A stretch of DNA of 64,000 bases from Metabacillus litoralis. GTDB taxonomy: Bacteria > Bacillota > Bacilli > Bacillales > Bacillaceae. The notes under the pieces are model-generated. The model saw only the letters and a program-made list of their open reading frames with translations. It had not been told where the DNA came from and did not search any database. The translations under genes were made by a program, and so were the position numbers. The DNA is taken from positions 5,030,501-5,094,500 of the forward strand of contig NZ_CP033043.1 of NCBI RefSeq assembly GCF_003667825.1. The letters are read 5' to 3'. Position 1 is the first letter of the stretch; the number at the start of each line of letters is the position of its first letter. Below are positions 36,640 through 45,569 of the stretch, one piece after another.

Positions 36640-37156
36640 GACTTGAACGACAAACGAAAGGGAAAAAGCAAGTGGAATGTCGTTCATAAGGTAGATGAAC
36701 GACATTCCAGAGTGAGAAAGCAATTGAAATGTCGTTCATAAGGCTGATGAACGACAAACCAGAGTGAGAAAGCAATTGAAATGTCGTTCATAAGGCTGAT
36801 GAACGACAAACCAGAGTGAGAAAGCAATTGAAATGTCGTTCATAAGGTAGATGAACGACATTCCAGAGTGAGAAAGCAATTGAAATGTCGTTCATAAGGC
36901 TGATGAACGACAAACCAGAGTGAGAAAGTAATTGAAATGTCGTTCATAAGGCTGATGAACGACAAACCAAAGTGAGAAAGCAAGTGGAATGTCGTTCATA
37001 AGGTAGATGAACGACAAATCAAAGCGAAAAAGAGAGTGAAATGTCGTTCATAGCGTTGATGAACGACAAACCAGAGTAAGAAAGCAGGTGAAATGTCGTT
37101 CATAGCGCCAATGAACGACATTCCCAAAGTCAAAAGCGATCAAATTGTCGCTCATC
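36640..37156. repeat. 52-bp tandem array with a 10-bp inverted repeat in each of nine units
   Basis: About nine copies of a 52-bp unit (positions starting 36677, 36729, 36781, 36833, 36885 and so on). Each has TGTCGTTCAT, a seven-base loop (AAGGCTG, AAGGTAG, AGCGTTG or AGCGCCA), then ATGAACGACA, a perfect 10-bp stem, and a 25-base spacer (AACCAGAGTGAGAAAGCAATTGAA type). Stems do not vary but loops do. Partial copies at both ends. It fills the gap between spoVIF and yjcD. Confidence 0.9.
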
Positions 37157-37176
37157 GCACTATTTCAAAAATATAT

Positions 37177-39450
37177 CTATTTTAGCAACCCTTTAATAAA
37201 CCGCGAAGGTGCGGCTTTTCGTCCTCGGCGATAGGATGGAACAGATAGGTATAGGTGTTCTTTTGCTCTTGTCATCGCGACATATAGTAAGCGTCTTTCT
37301 TCTTCGAGAAATTCATATTTTTCTTTTCTGGCAGATTCAAGGGCGAAGTCATGTGGTAGTGCTCCATCCACAACGCCTAATACGTACACATATTTAAATT
37401 CCAAGCCTTTGGAGCGGTGAATCGTCATCAGTTGAACTCCGGAATTGTCTTTATTTCCTTTCAAAGCTTGCTGAGTTACGGTCATGTGATCAATATGTTG
37501 AAGAAAATCTGGGATGGTTAAAAATTTCTTTGCGACAACTTTTAGGTCATTCAAGTCATCTGAGCCTTTTTCCATCGTATTTCCTTCGTTTCCTTGCTTT
37601 TTAAGATAATCAGTAAAGCCCAGTTCCTTTTCGATAATAGTTAGTGCTGTCACCGGCTTCTCATTTTTTAGAGAGCTGATTCTTGGGATGATCTTGTTAA
37701 GCTTTGATTTTTGAAAGTTCGGCAAACCATTCACGTGCAACAATGCTTCAACAAGGGAGCAATCATGTAAAATGCTCAAAGCCTTTACATCGTTCACAAC
37801 GGATTGCTTTAAAAATAGTGCTCGAATAAGTTCGGCAATCGCTGTTGAATCATCTGCATTCATACTTAATCGCAAATAGGAAAGCATACTACGAACCATT
37901 TTTCTTTCATAAAAAGAAGACTGTCCATTTTCCATCGTAAAAGGAATGCTTGATTGCACGAAGCGTTCAAACACAGCTCGTCCACCGGTATGAGTTCGGT
38001 ATAAAACAGCAAATTCATCAGGAGCTGCACCCTCTTCAATTTTTTCCTTCATATCTTGCAGAATCATCGTTGCCTCTTCTTCCTCATCATATGGAAAAAA
38101 GGTAACAGGTAAGTGCTCTGATTGATACTGAGCAATCATGCTCTTACTTAAGCGATGTTTATTTTTTGAAATAACCTCATTGGCTGTTGATACGATCTCG
38201 TGATCTGATCGGTAGTTAGAGGATAGGTGAATCACTTTGGCATCAGGATATTCCTGCTTGAAGTCTAAAATAAAAGAAGGCTGACTTCCTCTAAAACTAT
38301 AAATCGTTTGATCATCATCGCCAACTCCACATAAATTTCTTGTGTGGTTTGAGAGGAGTTGAATGAGCTTATATTGAATAGGATTAATATCTTGAAACTC
38401 ATCAATAAGAAAATACTGAAAACGATTTTGATAAGCTTTAAGAATATCGGGATTTTCCTTTAGAAGTTGATAGCAATGAACAAGCATGTCATCAAAATCA
38501 AATTGACCTCGTTGTAGCTTTTGATCCTCATATGCCCGATAAAGAGTTAATGCTGTTTGTTCCCATTCATCTGCTGGGTGAATATCATTCACTGACTTCA
38601 TTGTGTTTTTCCAAAAACCAATTTGTTGAATGGCTTGGTCGAATGGAAAATCCTTCTCATCAATACCTAGCTCTCTACACGAATTTTTTAAATAAACTTC
38701 TTTTTGCCAATCCCATTTTAAAAGATTTTGGCCGTTCCACTTATCGCGATTGTGATGAAGTAGGATTTTGTAGAATATGCTATGAAAAGTACCAATCACG
38801 AGCTGATTTAACTGACTAACATGTAGTGATGAAGAAGCGGCGAGACGCTCATGCATTTCTCGTGCGGCTTTTGCTGTAAACGTAACAAGCATGATCGAAG
38901 TTGGTTGGATCTTTTTTTCTTCAATCATATAAAGAGCTCTTGTGGTAAGAACTCGGGTTTTACCACTACCAGCACCAGCTAAAATAAGCAGTGGTCCTTC
39001 AATTGTTGTCACAGCTTCCTTTTGTTCAATATCAAGAGGTATACCTACTATTGATGAAGGTGTTTTCACTTTTAATGTAAACGGTGTTCTTCCTTTAATG
39101 TATTTAGGCTGAAGCCACTTGATTACCTGTGGCTTTTCAACTGTTGCAACACTTCGGGATTTTGGTATGCGGAATCCGTTTTTTTCTTCATATAATAGTT
39201 CAGGCTCTTTTACCTGAACAGGCTGATCTGGGTAATACTCTTGAAACTGCTGCTGACAAGTTTCATTTCGTGTTTGATTGGAATGATAAAAATATGGAGA
39301 TTTGCTTATTCCTAGATAAAATCGAACAGGCTGCCCACAACATTGACAGGTGACCTCTTCTTTTAAACAAGACTCATAGATTCGTTGATAATCTTCTCGA
39401 GGTAATTGAAGCAAGGAGATTGTAACATCTTTCAACTTTGCAGAATTCAT
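37177..39450 (-). CDS. yjcD: UvrD/Rep-family ATP-dependent DNA helicase (YjcD)
   Basis: A 757-residue superfamily 1A helicase. Walker A GPLLILAGAGSGKTRVL (about residue 150), motif Ia and III typical, DEFQDINPIQ (Walker B), GDDDQTIYSFRGSQP, QLMTIHRSKGLEFKYVYVLG and VAMTRAKEHLYLS are intact. Before the helicase lies an N-terminal region of about 130 residues with a CQCCGQPV Cys motif. The start is the ATG at 39450 with AGGAGGGTC; the longer frame to 39531 carries none. Role in DNA repair or replication restart is inferred. Confidence 0.92.
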   Translation of the reverse strand: MNSAKLKDVTISLLQLPREDYQRIYESCLKEEVTCQCCGQPVRFYLGISKSPYFYHSNQTRNETCQQQFQEYYPDQPVQVKEPELLYEEKNGFRIPKSRSVATVEKPQVIKWLQPKYIKGRTPFTLKVKTPSSIVGIPLDIEQKEAVTTIEGPLLILAGAGSGKTRVLTTRALYMIEEKKIQPTSIMLVTFTAKAAREMHERLAASSSLHVSQLNQLVIGTFHSIFYKILLHHNRDKWNGQNLLKWDWQKEVYLKNSCRELGIDEKDFPFDQAIQQIGFWKNTMKSVNDIHPADEWEQTALTLYRAYEDQKLQRGQFDFDDMLVHCYQLLKENPDILKAYQNRFQYFLIDEFQDINPIQYKLIQLLSNHTRNLCGVGDDDQTIYSFRGSQPSFILDFKQEYPDAKVIHLSSNYRSDHEIVSTANEVISKNKHRLSKSMIAQYQSEHLPVTFFPYDEEEEATMILQDMKEKIEEGAAPDEFAVLYRTHTGGRAVFERFVQSSIPFTMENGQSSFYERKMVRSMLSYLRLSMNADDSTAIAELIRALFLKQSVVNDVKALSILHDCSLVEALLHVNGLPNFQKSKLNKIIPRISSLKNEKPVTALTIIEKELGFTDYLKKQGNEGNTMEKGSDDLNDLKVVAKKFLTIPDFLQHIDHMTVTQQALKGNKDNSGVQLMTIHRSKGLEFKYVYVLGVVDGALPHDFALESARKEKYEFLEEERRLLYVAMTRAKEHLYLSVPSYRRGRKAAPSRFIKGLLK

Positions 39451-39629
39451 AGTGACCCTCCTCCCATAAAATAGGATGCTAAAGCGTATGTATTTATAAA
39501 ATAATAAAAAACAAACTTTCATAAGCGACAAAGTCTATCTTAACAGAATGACAACCGAACGAAAAGGTAAAAATACATGGTTTAACTTAACAAAAATAAG
39601 GGAATTTATGTAAGGGAGAGGTGACAAAG

Positions 39630-39872
39630 ATGGGTTATATTTTACCAATTCAGCAAGATACATACACACAATACGCAAATCGATCAATCTCTGTACAACA
39701 ACATTATTCGCAAATCTTACCAATTTCTGCCATTAAGTTGAATCGAAACAATGAAGAAGAAAATTCACAACAGCAGCATAAATTTGCAGATATCTTAGAA
39801 GAAAAATTGAAGAAAAATAAATATTCCTCATCATTTACAGGAAAAGGTAAGCTCTTTAACGAATATGTGTAA
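39630..39872 (+). CDS. 80-residue hypothetical protein
   Basis: ATG at 39630 with GGAGAGGTG upstream. The product MGYILPIQQDTYTQYANRS... is polar with a Lys/Glu/Gln-rich C-terminal half and ends TGKGKLFNEYV. No hydrophobic segment. Small proteins starting with MGYILPIQ are found near yjcD in some Bacillus; this is from memory and I could not confirm any function. Confidence 0.7.
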   Translation: MGYILPIQQDTYTQYANRSISVQQHYSQILPISAIKLNRNNEEENSQQQHKFADILEEKLKKNKYSSSFTGKGKLFNEYV

Positions 39873-39894
39873 AAAAACGTTTAAGAGGTAAAAA

Positions 39895-40806
39895 ATGAAT
39901 TTTATTCAACTTAACAATAGTTGCTACTATTTTCAAGGCGCAGTGAATATTGGGTATGTACGTAATGGAGAAAACGGCTTACTAATTGATGCTGGTATTG
40001 ACAAACAAACGATGAAAAAAGTATTAAAAAAATTACAGGGTGACAATTTACCTGTAACTCATTTATTTGTTACACATGCTCATGCTGACCACTACGGTGG
40101 GGCAGAGCATTTACAATCCATTGTAGACGTTTATACGTACGCACCGAAACTCGAAGCGGCTATGCTTAGACATCCAATTATTGAACCACTCTATCTTTTT
40201 CAAGGAAATAAGCCATTGCCTGAAATGAGAAATAAATTTTTAGAAGGTAAACCAATAAGGGTTGATGAAGAAATTGAGCAAGCAACCTATCCTTTTGGCG
40301 ACACTTTTTTTCAATGCTATTCCTTGCCAGGGCACAGCATCAATCAACATGGCCTACTTATTGATAAAGTCCTATATGCTGCTGATGCTTATTTTGCAGT
40401 AGAGCAGTTGCATAAACATAAAATTCCATTCATTATTGATGCAAAAGATACTTTGGACTCTCTTCACAAACTTAAAAAAATAGATTGTGTTGGGGCTGTT
40501 CCTGGACATGGTTTGTTTGAAGAGGATTTTGTCAAAACAGTCGATGCGAACATTTCTTATCATCTTAAGTTAATGAATTCCATAAAGAGTGTCATACACG
40601 AGCATGATGCTGGTATTTATCATGATGAACTAGTAGCCGAGATTTGTACAATGTGGGATATAGGAGATCTAAATGTTCCTTCATGGATGCTGTTTCGTAC
40701 AGCAGTGACAGCTTACGTTACCATGCTTGTACAAGAAAATACGGCTGAACTCCTAATTAATACTCACCGGCTAATGATACGAGAGAACAAGAAAAGCTCC
40801 CACTAA
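39895..40806 (+). CDS. Metallo-beta-lactamase-fold hydrolase
   Basis: A 303-residue MBL-fold protein. The zinc motif THAHADHYGG (HxHxDH) is intact at about residues 59-68, followed by SLPGHSINQHGLLI and a late AVPGHG with further metal ligands. C-terminal 70 residues look like a helical cap. It stands between yjcD and the minus-strand DUF421 gene. The substrate (hydrolase, glyoxalase-like or RNA-type) cannot be told. Confidence 0.9.
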   Translation: MNFIQLNNSCYYFQGAVNIGYVRNGENGLLIDAGIDKQTMKKVLKKLQGDNLPVTHLFVTHAHADHYGGAEHLQSIVDVYTYAPKLEAAMLRHPIIEPLYLFQGNKPLPEMRNKFLEGKPIRVDEEIEQATYPFGDTFFQCYSLPGHSINQHGLLIDKVLYAADAYFAVEQLHKHKIPFIIDAKDTLDSLHKLKKIDCVGAVPGHGLFEEDFVKTVDANISYHLKLMNSIKSVIHEHDAGIYHDELVAEICTMWDIGDLNVPSWMLFRTAVTAYVTMLVQENTAELLINTHRLMIRENKKSSH

Positions 40807-40825
40807 CTAATGGGAGTTTTTTTTT
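40797..40825. terminator. Convergent terminator
   Basis: CTCCCA/TGGGAG hairpin followed by a nine-base T run at the junction of the MBL and DUF421 genes. Confidence 0.8.
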
Positions 40826-41498
40826 AGAAGGATTGAACATGTAAACCAGAACCCTCGAGCCACTCAGCATATAAAACTTCTTCTGTTCTAAGTATATTTT
40901 GCTGCTTTAACTGTTGCTCCAGCCAGTTGTAATTAAAGCCTGCTTCAACTAAATTTTGTTTAATCACTTTCCCATCACTTATGATTGTAATTGGGATATA
41001 TACTTTTTTCAGATTCACTTGGAGATCAGGTTTCGTTGGGTTTTCATATTCTGCTTTTTTTAGAATACTGACCGTACCATCTGTTTCTAGAACAGCATAT
41101 TCTAGCTCTCTTATTGAGAAAACGCCTTTTGCTCGAATCAAATGTTGTAGCTGGTTAATATCAAGCTTACATTTTTTTAAGCTTTCTCTTAATATTTTAC
41201 CTTCTTGAATAATAATCGTCGGCTTTCCTTCAAGAAGTCCACGCGATTTACTCCACTTTTGCGTAATTAGCTCCAAAATAAAGATTAATAATCCCCATAC
41301 AGCTACTGCATAAATTACTCGTGAGATTCCAACTTCATCATCAAAAATGGCATTTCCAACAAGTTCACCAAGTACAAGTGCAGAGATAAAGTCAAACGTT
41401 GTAATTTGGGTAATTTGTGTTTTACCTAATATTTTTGTAATGATGAAAAGTGCAATAAAGCCAAAAACTAATTCAATTGTAATTTGTCCAAACTCCAT
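40824..41498 (-). CDS. DUF421 (YetF/YcaP) membrane protein (second copy)
   Basis: A 224-residue DUF421 family protein. Three N-terminal segments with IITKILGKTQITQITTFDFISALVLGELVGNAI, then the soluble part (GLLEGKPTIIIQEGKILRESLKKCKLDINQLQHLIRAKGVFSIRELEYAVLETDGTVSIL). It is a clear relative of the protein at 34958 with 30-40% apparent identity by eye, in the opposite orientation. Unknown function, membrane. Confidence 0.87.
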   Translation of the reverse strand: MEFGQITIELVFGFIALFIITKILGKTQITQITTFDFISALVLGELVGNAIFDDEVGISRVIYAVAVWGLLIFILELITQKWSKSRGLLEGKPTIIIQEGKILRESLKKCKLDINQLQHLIRAKGVFSIRELEYAVLETDGTVSILKKAEYENPTKPDLQVNLKKVYIPITIISDGKVIKQNLVEAGFNYNWLEQQLKQQNILRTEEVLYAEWLEGSGLHVQSF

Positions 41499-41650
41499 GC
41501 TAGATACCCCCGTTCACGATCCATATGATTAGGATAATCGTACATGTCGTTTTTATGCAAAATCGATGAGATAGTGTGGGATTTAAATAAAATGGTGAGT
41601 TTTTGTTAACACTATTGGATAATATTTTCTCTATTTAAGGGGGTACACAG

Positions 41651-41713
41651 ATGTCTCACGATTCAACTCAGCTTACCTCAACAGAGATTGCTTCTCTTTG
41701 GACATCCTATTAA
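41651..41713 (+). pseudogene. Out-of-frame N-terminus of the DUF3231 gene
   Basis: ATG at 41651 with AAGGGGGT upstream opens 20 codons (MSHDSTQLTSTEIASLWTSY) ending TAA at 41711-41713. The residues match the usual start of DUF3231 proteins (LTSxEIAxLWxxYMND), and the next family residues MND are found two bases out of frame directly behind. The stop TAA overlaps the ATG of the body (TAATG). Confidence 0.7.
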
Positions 41714-42669
41714 TGAATGACACAATGGTGGCAACGATGTTATCACATATGCTTCAGTACATAGAAGATCCCGACATAAAAGCAGGTGTAGAGCTGGCTT
41801 ATAATATGGCTGTTAAAAATGTCCACTTTTTAAAGGAACTATTTCAACAAGAACAATTTGCCATACCGAATGGCTTTACAGAGGATGATGTTAATACTAG
41901 CGCACCTCGTTTGTATTCTGATACGTTTTGTTTAACATATGTAAATCATATGGCCAAAGTGGGGATGCTCGCTTACGGTGGTTTCTTATCAATGAGTGTT
42001 CGACTGGATGTAAGAGAATTCTTTACGAATGCAATAAATGAAACAGCGACATTATATAACTCTACTCTCGAAATAGCTGTTTCTAAAGGATTCTTTGTAA
42101 GAGCCCCTTATATTGGCGTTCCGGAAGAAACAGACTATGTGGATACAAAAAAATATTTAGGCGGGTTAAATCCATTTACCGATAAACGACCTTTAAACGC
42201 TATTGAAATATCTCATTTATATATGAATATTCAAACGAACTCTATTGGAGCTAAGCTATGCTTGAGCTTTGGTCAAACCTCCCAAAACAAAGAAATACAA
42301 GAATTTATGCTAAGAGGGAGCGAAATCTCCAAAAAGCATGTGATGCTTTTTACAGAGGCATTAGATGAAAGTGACTTGATTGCACCTGGCTCTCCTGATG
42401 TATGTGTAAGCTATTCCACAACCCAAACATACTCAGATAAAATTATGATGTTTCATATGTCTCTACTTAGTGCAGCAGGAACAGGGAATTATGCTGCTGC
42501 CGCAGCGGCAAGTCTAAGAACAGATTTAGCTGTAAATTATGAAAGACTTTCTGTTGAAGTTGCTCAATTTGCGAAAAGTGGAGCAGATATTATGATCAAA
42601 AATAACTGGTTGGAACAACCACCTGGGTTAAAGGATCGGGAGAAATTGGTGAAGAAAGAAGGAATGTAA
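41713..42669 (+). CDS. DUF3231 family protein (frameshifted at its start)
   Basis: A 318-residue protein of the DUF3231 family, built from two similar helical halves (YIEDPDIKAGVELAYNMAVKNVHFLKELF and a repeat near residue 180 to 300) like ferritin-fold proteins; common in spore-formers, unknown function. The ATG at 41713 has no ribosome site of its own, and the first 20 residues expected for the family lie upstream in another frame. So it is either a frameshifted gene, or translated by termination-reinitiation at TAATG, or has a sequence error. Confidence 0.75.
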   Translation: MNDTMVATMLSHMLQYIEDPDIKAGVELAYNMAVKNVHFLKELFQQEQFAIPNGFTEDDVNTSAPRLYSDTFCLTYVNHMAKVGMLAYGGFLSMSVRLDVREFFTNAINETATLYNSTLEIAVSKGFFVRAPYIGVPEETDYVDTKKYLGGLNPFTDKRPLNAIEISHLYMNIQTNSIGAKLCLSFGQTSQNKEIQEFMLRGSEISKKHVMLFTEALDESDLIAPGSPDVCVSYSTTQTYSDKIMMFHMSLLSAAGTGNYAAAAAASLRTDLAVNYERLSVEVAQFAKSGADIMIKNNWLEQPPGLKDREKLVKKEGM

Positions 42670-42745
42670 ACTTCTGATTTAACCTACAGAGAAATTCTTA
42701 AGTATTCGGTTTTCGAGTACAAAAGCTTAATTAGAAAACAAATTA

Positions 42746-42786
42746 GCAGCCCAATTCGCAATTGATTTGGGCTGCATCTTTTTTGT
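42746..42786 (+). terminator. Terminator of the DUF3231 gene
   Basis: GCAGCCCAA, loop, TTGGGCTGC and a T run. Confidence 0.85.
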
Positions 42787-43205
42787 TGCTTATCTGCATA
42801 AATGTATCGTTATTCACATTCCTTTCAACAGGATGATAAAAGTTAGTGTCAGTGTGCGAGTTTGTTTGCTAAATTAATTAGAGATTGATGTACTGAAAGT
42901 AAAGACTCTGATGATGCTATTCATTGTTTGATTTTTTGTGGAGGTATAGGAATAGATAGGCGGAGAAATTCCGGTTAAGTTAGATAGTAGGTGCTTAAAA
43001 AGCTGATATAAGCGGAAAAACTCCCCTTATTTTGTGAGGAATGTTGGTATTTTACAATTTAAACGGAATTTTTACGTTTATTTATCATGTTTAGTGAAAA
43101 CACAACTACAGGTGCAAAATAATGTGAAAAGTGCTTGGAGACACAATGTTCCAAGCATTTGTACTATTAAGTTCGAATGTACGGTTATTTCTAATTTGGT
43201 ACTTC
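42787..43205. other. Intergenic region, no gene seen
   Basis: About 420 bases with one hairpin TGCTTGGA/TCCAAGCA (43132-43157) and degenerate GGCGGA/TTCCG-like repeats near 42958-43030. No frame with a ribosome site. Confidence 0.45.
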
Positions 43206-43245
43206 AAAACCGTCCCCACAGAGGACATTCTCTGTGGGTCTTCTT
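43206..43245 (-). terminator. Hairpin after the yjcG-yjcF operon
   Basis: CCCACAGAG/CTCTGTGGG perfect 9-bp hairpin with a weak T tract on either strand, between the end of yjcF and open intergenic sequence. Confidence 0.5.
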
Positions 43246-43669
43246 ATTGCTGTTTAATCATTGTTACATGAGGAATGCCTGCATCCATAAATTCATCTGA
43301 TACAACCTTATAGCCTAATTTTTCATAAAAAGGTATCGCATGTGTTTGCGCGTTCAGCTTGAATTTAGTAACTCCCTGCTCTGACGCAATCTTTTCTAAT
43401 TTAGATACAATTTTACGACCTGCACCAGTTCCACGAGTTGTTGATAGCACACAAATTCTTTCAATTTTACCTATACCATCAAGTACGCGTACTCGACCTG
43501 CACCTGCTGGTTTTTCTTGATCATCATATAAAACAACATGTGTTGCTTCATCTTCATATTGATCAATTTCCTCTTCTTCAGGGACGTTTTGTTCATCTAC
43601 GAACACAATTTTTCTTACTGTGAATGCATCTTCTAGTTCATCTCTTGTTGCTACTTGTTTTATTTCCAA
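43244..43669 (-). CDS. yjcF: GNAT-family N-acetyltransferase YjcF
   Basis: A 141-residue GNAT acyltransferase with the acetyl-CoA site VLSTTRGTGAGRKIVSKL (Q/RxxGxG type) and a C-terminal IPFYEKLGYKVVSDEFMDAGIPHVTM segment. The N-terminal EQNVPEEEEIDQYEDEATHVV matches YjcF. It follows yjcG with one base between, so the two are co-transcribed. Substrate not known. Confidence 0.92.
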   Translation of the reverse strand: MEIKQVATRDELEDAFTVRKIVFVDEQNVPEEEEIDQYEDEATHVVLYDDQEKPAGAGRVRVLDGIGKIERICVLSTTRGTGAGRKIVSKLEKIASEQGVTKFKLNAQTHAIPFYEKLGYKVVSDEFMDAGIPHVTMIKQQ

Positions 43670-44188
43670 TTATTTGCTTTCCTTTCCAAGTAAAAATGTT
43701 TCATAAACAGTCCAAGAGCCGTTCTCTAGTTGATATAAAAGGTGGAAGCGGTCAATAACTTCCTCGTGGTGAATATCTAGCATTTTAATGCTGCCAAGAA
43801 CATCTGAATGTTCATCATCTGAAAGATTTTGTCCGAGTGTAATATGAGGGACAAAAGCATATTCAGGCTGACTGCTTAATGAACCTGTATGTAAATTTTC
43901 ATGAAGAGCTTGAAGCTCATCAGTTGGATCTACTTTTAAATAAATCACGTTGTTTACAGGTGCAAAAGAGCTAACCTTTTTAATTGAAATTTTGATTGGT
44001 TCACTTGCGTCAGCTACTTTACGAAGTTCCTTCGCAATAACCTTTATTTCTTCGTCTTCTGCTTCGAAAGCCGTTTTTAATGTAACATGTGGTGGCACTA
44101 ATGCGTAGTGAGTATCGTATCGTTTACGATAAGAATTCACTAAGTCCTGCAATTTTTTTGATGGAAAAAGGGCGATTCCGTATTTCAT
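43670..44188 (-). CDS. yjcG: 2H phosphoesterase YjcG
   Basis: A 172-residue 2H phosphoesterase (2',5'-RNA ligase-like). Both His-x-Thr motifs are visible: [10 protein letters not shown] near residue 34 and [11 protein letters not shown] near 115. The start ATG at 44188 with AGGAGGG upstream is better than the extra codons at 44212. B. subtilis YjcG has the same layout. Likely cyclic phosphodiester hydrolysis; substrate unknown. Confidence 0.92.
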   Translation of the reverse strand: MKYGIALFPSKKLQDLVNSYRKRYDTHYALVPPHVTLKTAFEAEDEEIKVIAKELRKVADASEPIKISIKKVSSFAPVNNVIYLKVDPTDELQALHENLHTGSLSSQPEYAFVPHITLGQNLSDDEHSDVLGSIKMLDIHHEEVIDRFHLLYQLENGSWTVYETFLLGKESK

Positions 44189-44259
44189 GATATTCCCTCC
44201 TAAACAGTTCATTATAGTTTTAGTATAGCAAATTTTTAAAAATAAACATATGTACGATG

Positions 44260-44985
44260 TTATTCAAACATAAGTTTGAGTATAGGTGTTAAAGCTGGCT
44301 GCCAATACTTCCAAGTATGATCCCCATCAAACTCTTCATACGTATATGAAAAACCCTTTTCAGACATCAATTGGGACAGCTGTCGATTTGGTGTAAGAAA
44401 GTCTTGAATGATACCATCAGTAGTTCGTACCTCTGTTTCTTTCTTGCCAATTTGATGATAAATCATAGGTTTTGAGGAAGAATCAAATTCTTCAACAGCA
44501 TTCATGACATCTTCATTTACAAGAGGTGATTGGAGAATGAGCTTTCCAAAAGTGTTAGGATACGATAAGCCTGTTAATAAGGAAACGGTTGCTCCTAAAG
44601 AATCACCAATTAACGCACGACCGAAGCCGATTTGGTATGTTGGAAATTCCGAATCGAGATATGGTACTAATTCATGCGCAAGAAAACGTACATACTGCCT
44701 AAACTTACTACCATTCGGATGGTATTTTTCTTTTCTGTCATGAACATCTTTATAAGGAATGCCAATAACGATCACATCTTCTATTTCTTCATCTTTAACT
44801 AGAGCCTCGACCTGTCTACCAACACGACCGAGTTTAAAGTAATCCTGACCATCTTGTGCAATCAATAAACTATACTTATATAATGGAGAATAATTCTCTG
44901 GAAGATAAATGAGCAATGTTAGTTCTTCCTGAAGTGCTTCTGAATAAAAGGAGTGCTCCTTAATAATACCTGTTTGCTTACTCAT
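44260..44985 (-). CDS. yjcH: Alpha/beta-hydrolase esterase YjcH
   Basis: A 241-residue putative esterase of the Fes/esterase-D-like group. The nucleophile elbow [17 protein letters not shown] (GxSxG) is at about residues 125-140, and the expected HTWKYW His is near the C-terminus ([12 protein letters not shown]). ATG after TAGGAGGGGTAA on the minus strand. It sits just before yjcG and yjcF in the same direction and likely belongs to one operon. Substrate unknown. Confidence 0.9.
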   Translation of the reverse strand: MSKQTGIIKEHSFYSEALQEELTLLIYLPENYSPLYKYSLLIAQDGQDYFKLGRVGRQVEALVKDEEIEDVIVIGIPYKDVHDRKEKYHPNGSKFRQYVRFLAHELVPYLDSEFPTYQIGFGRALIGDSLGATVSLLTGLSYPNTFGKLILQSPLVNEDVMNAVEEFDSSSKPMIYHQIGKKETEVRTTDGIIQDFLTPNRQLSQLMSEKGFSYTYEEFDGDHTWKYWQPALTPILKLMFE

Positions 44986-45157
44986 GATTACCCCTCCTAA
45001 AACAAGTATGAAACCCCTTTTATTTTAACACGCAACGATTCATTCATCCTTAAAAAAGCATAATTATTATGTTTCCTGAGAAAAAAATGTTTAAAAATGT
45101 CGGACAAGGGTATTTTCCAAGTAAGACCTATTAATAAAAGTGAGAGGAGAATCACAA

Positions 45158-45424
45158 ATGAAAAAATCAAGCAAAGTGGTTTTATCCGGTGTTGCACTAT
45201 CTACAATAGGGGTTACATCTTATTTATTAAAGGAAGAAAAAAGAAAGAACAAATTCATCTCTTCCATGCAAATGATGAAAAATAAAGCCATTAATTCGAT
45301 GAATAAAGACAAACAGGTTATGGAGAAAACTGGACATCCGGATCCACATGATATTGAAGATAATACGATGGTAGCTGAAGGTTCTATGTATGCTGTTAAT
45401 TATTATGATGAAAAGAAGAAATAA
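45158..45424 (+). CDS. 88-residue small membrane or exported protein
   Basis: ATG at 45158 with GAGAGGAG upstream. The product MKKSSKVVLSGVALSTIGVTSYLLKEEKRK has one N-terminal hydrophobic segment after a basic start, then a polar, basic-acidic region ending NYYDEKKK. The longer frame from 45140 lacks a better site. It is isolated, with its own terminator. No family recognised. Confidence 0.65.
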   Translation: MKKSSKVVLSGVALSTIGVTSYLLKEEKRKNKFISSMQMMKNKAINSMNKDKQVMEKTGHPDPHDIEDNTMVAEGSMYAVNYYDEKKK

Positions 45425-45427
45425 CTT

Positions 45428-45460
45428 AAACAAGGCTGACTTACATGTCGGTCTTTTATT
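45428..45460 (+). terminator. Terminator after the 88-residue gene
   Basis: AAGGCTGACTT, loop, GTCGGTCTTTTAT. Confidence 0.65.
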
Positions 45461-45569
45461 TTGGTGAAAATCAGGGAAATACTAATTTTTCCATTGACTT
45501 ATTTCCTAAACCTACTATAATAAGTAAATCCGATAAAACAGATATGAATTAAAAAAGTAGGTGATATCA

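Noticed and set aside
43034..43300. 88-codon plus-strand ORF
   Set aside because: No ribosome site; crosses the hairpin and the end of yjcF on the opposite strand.
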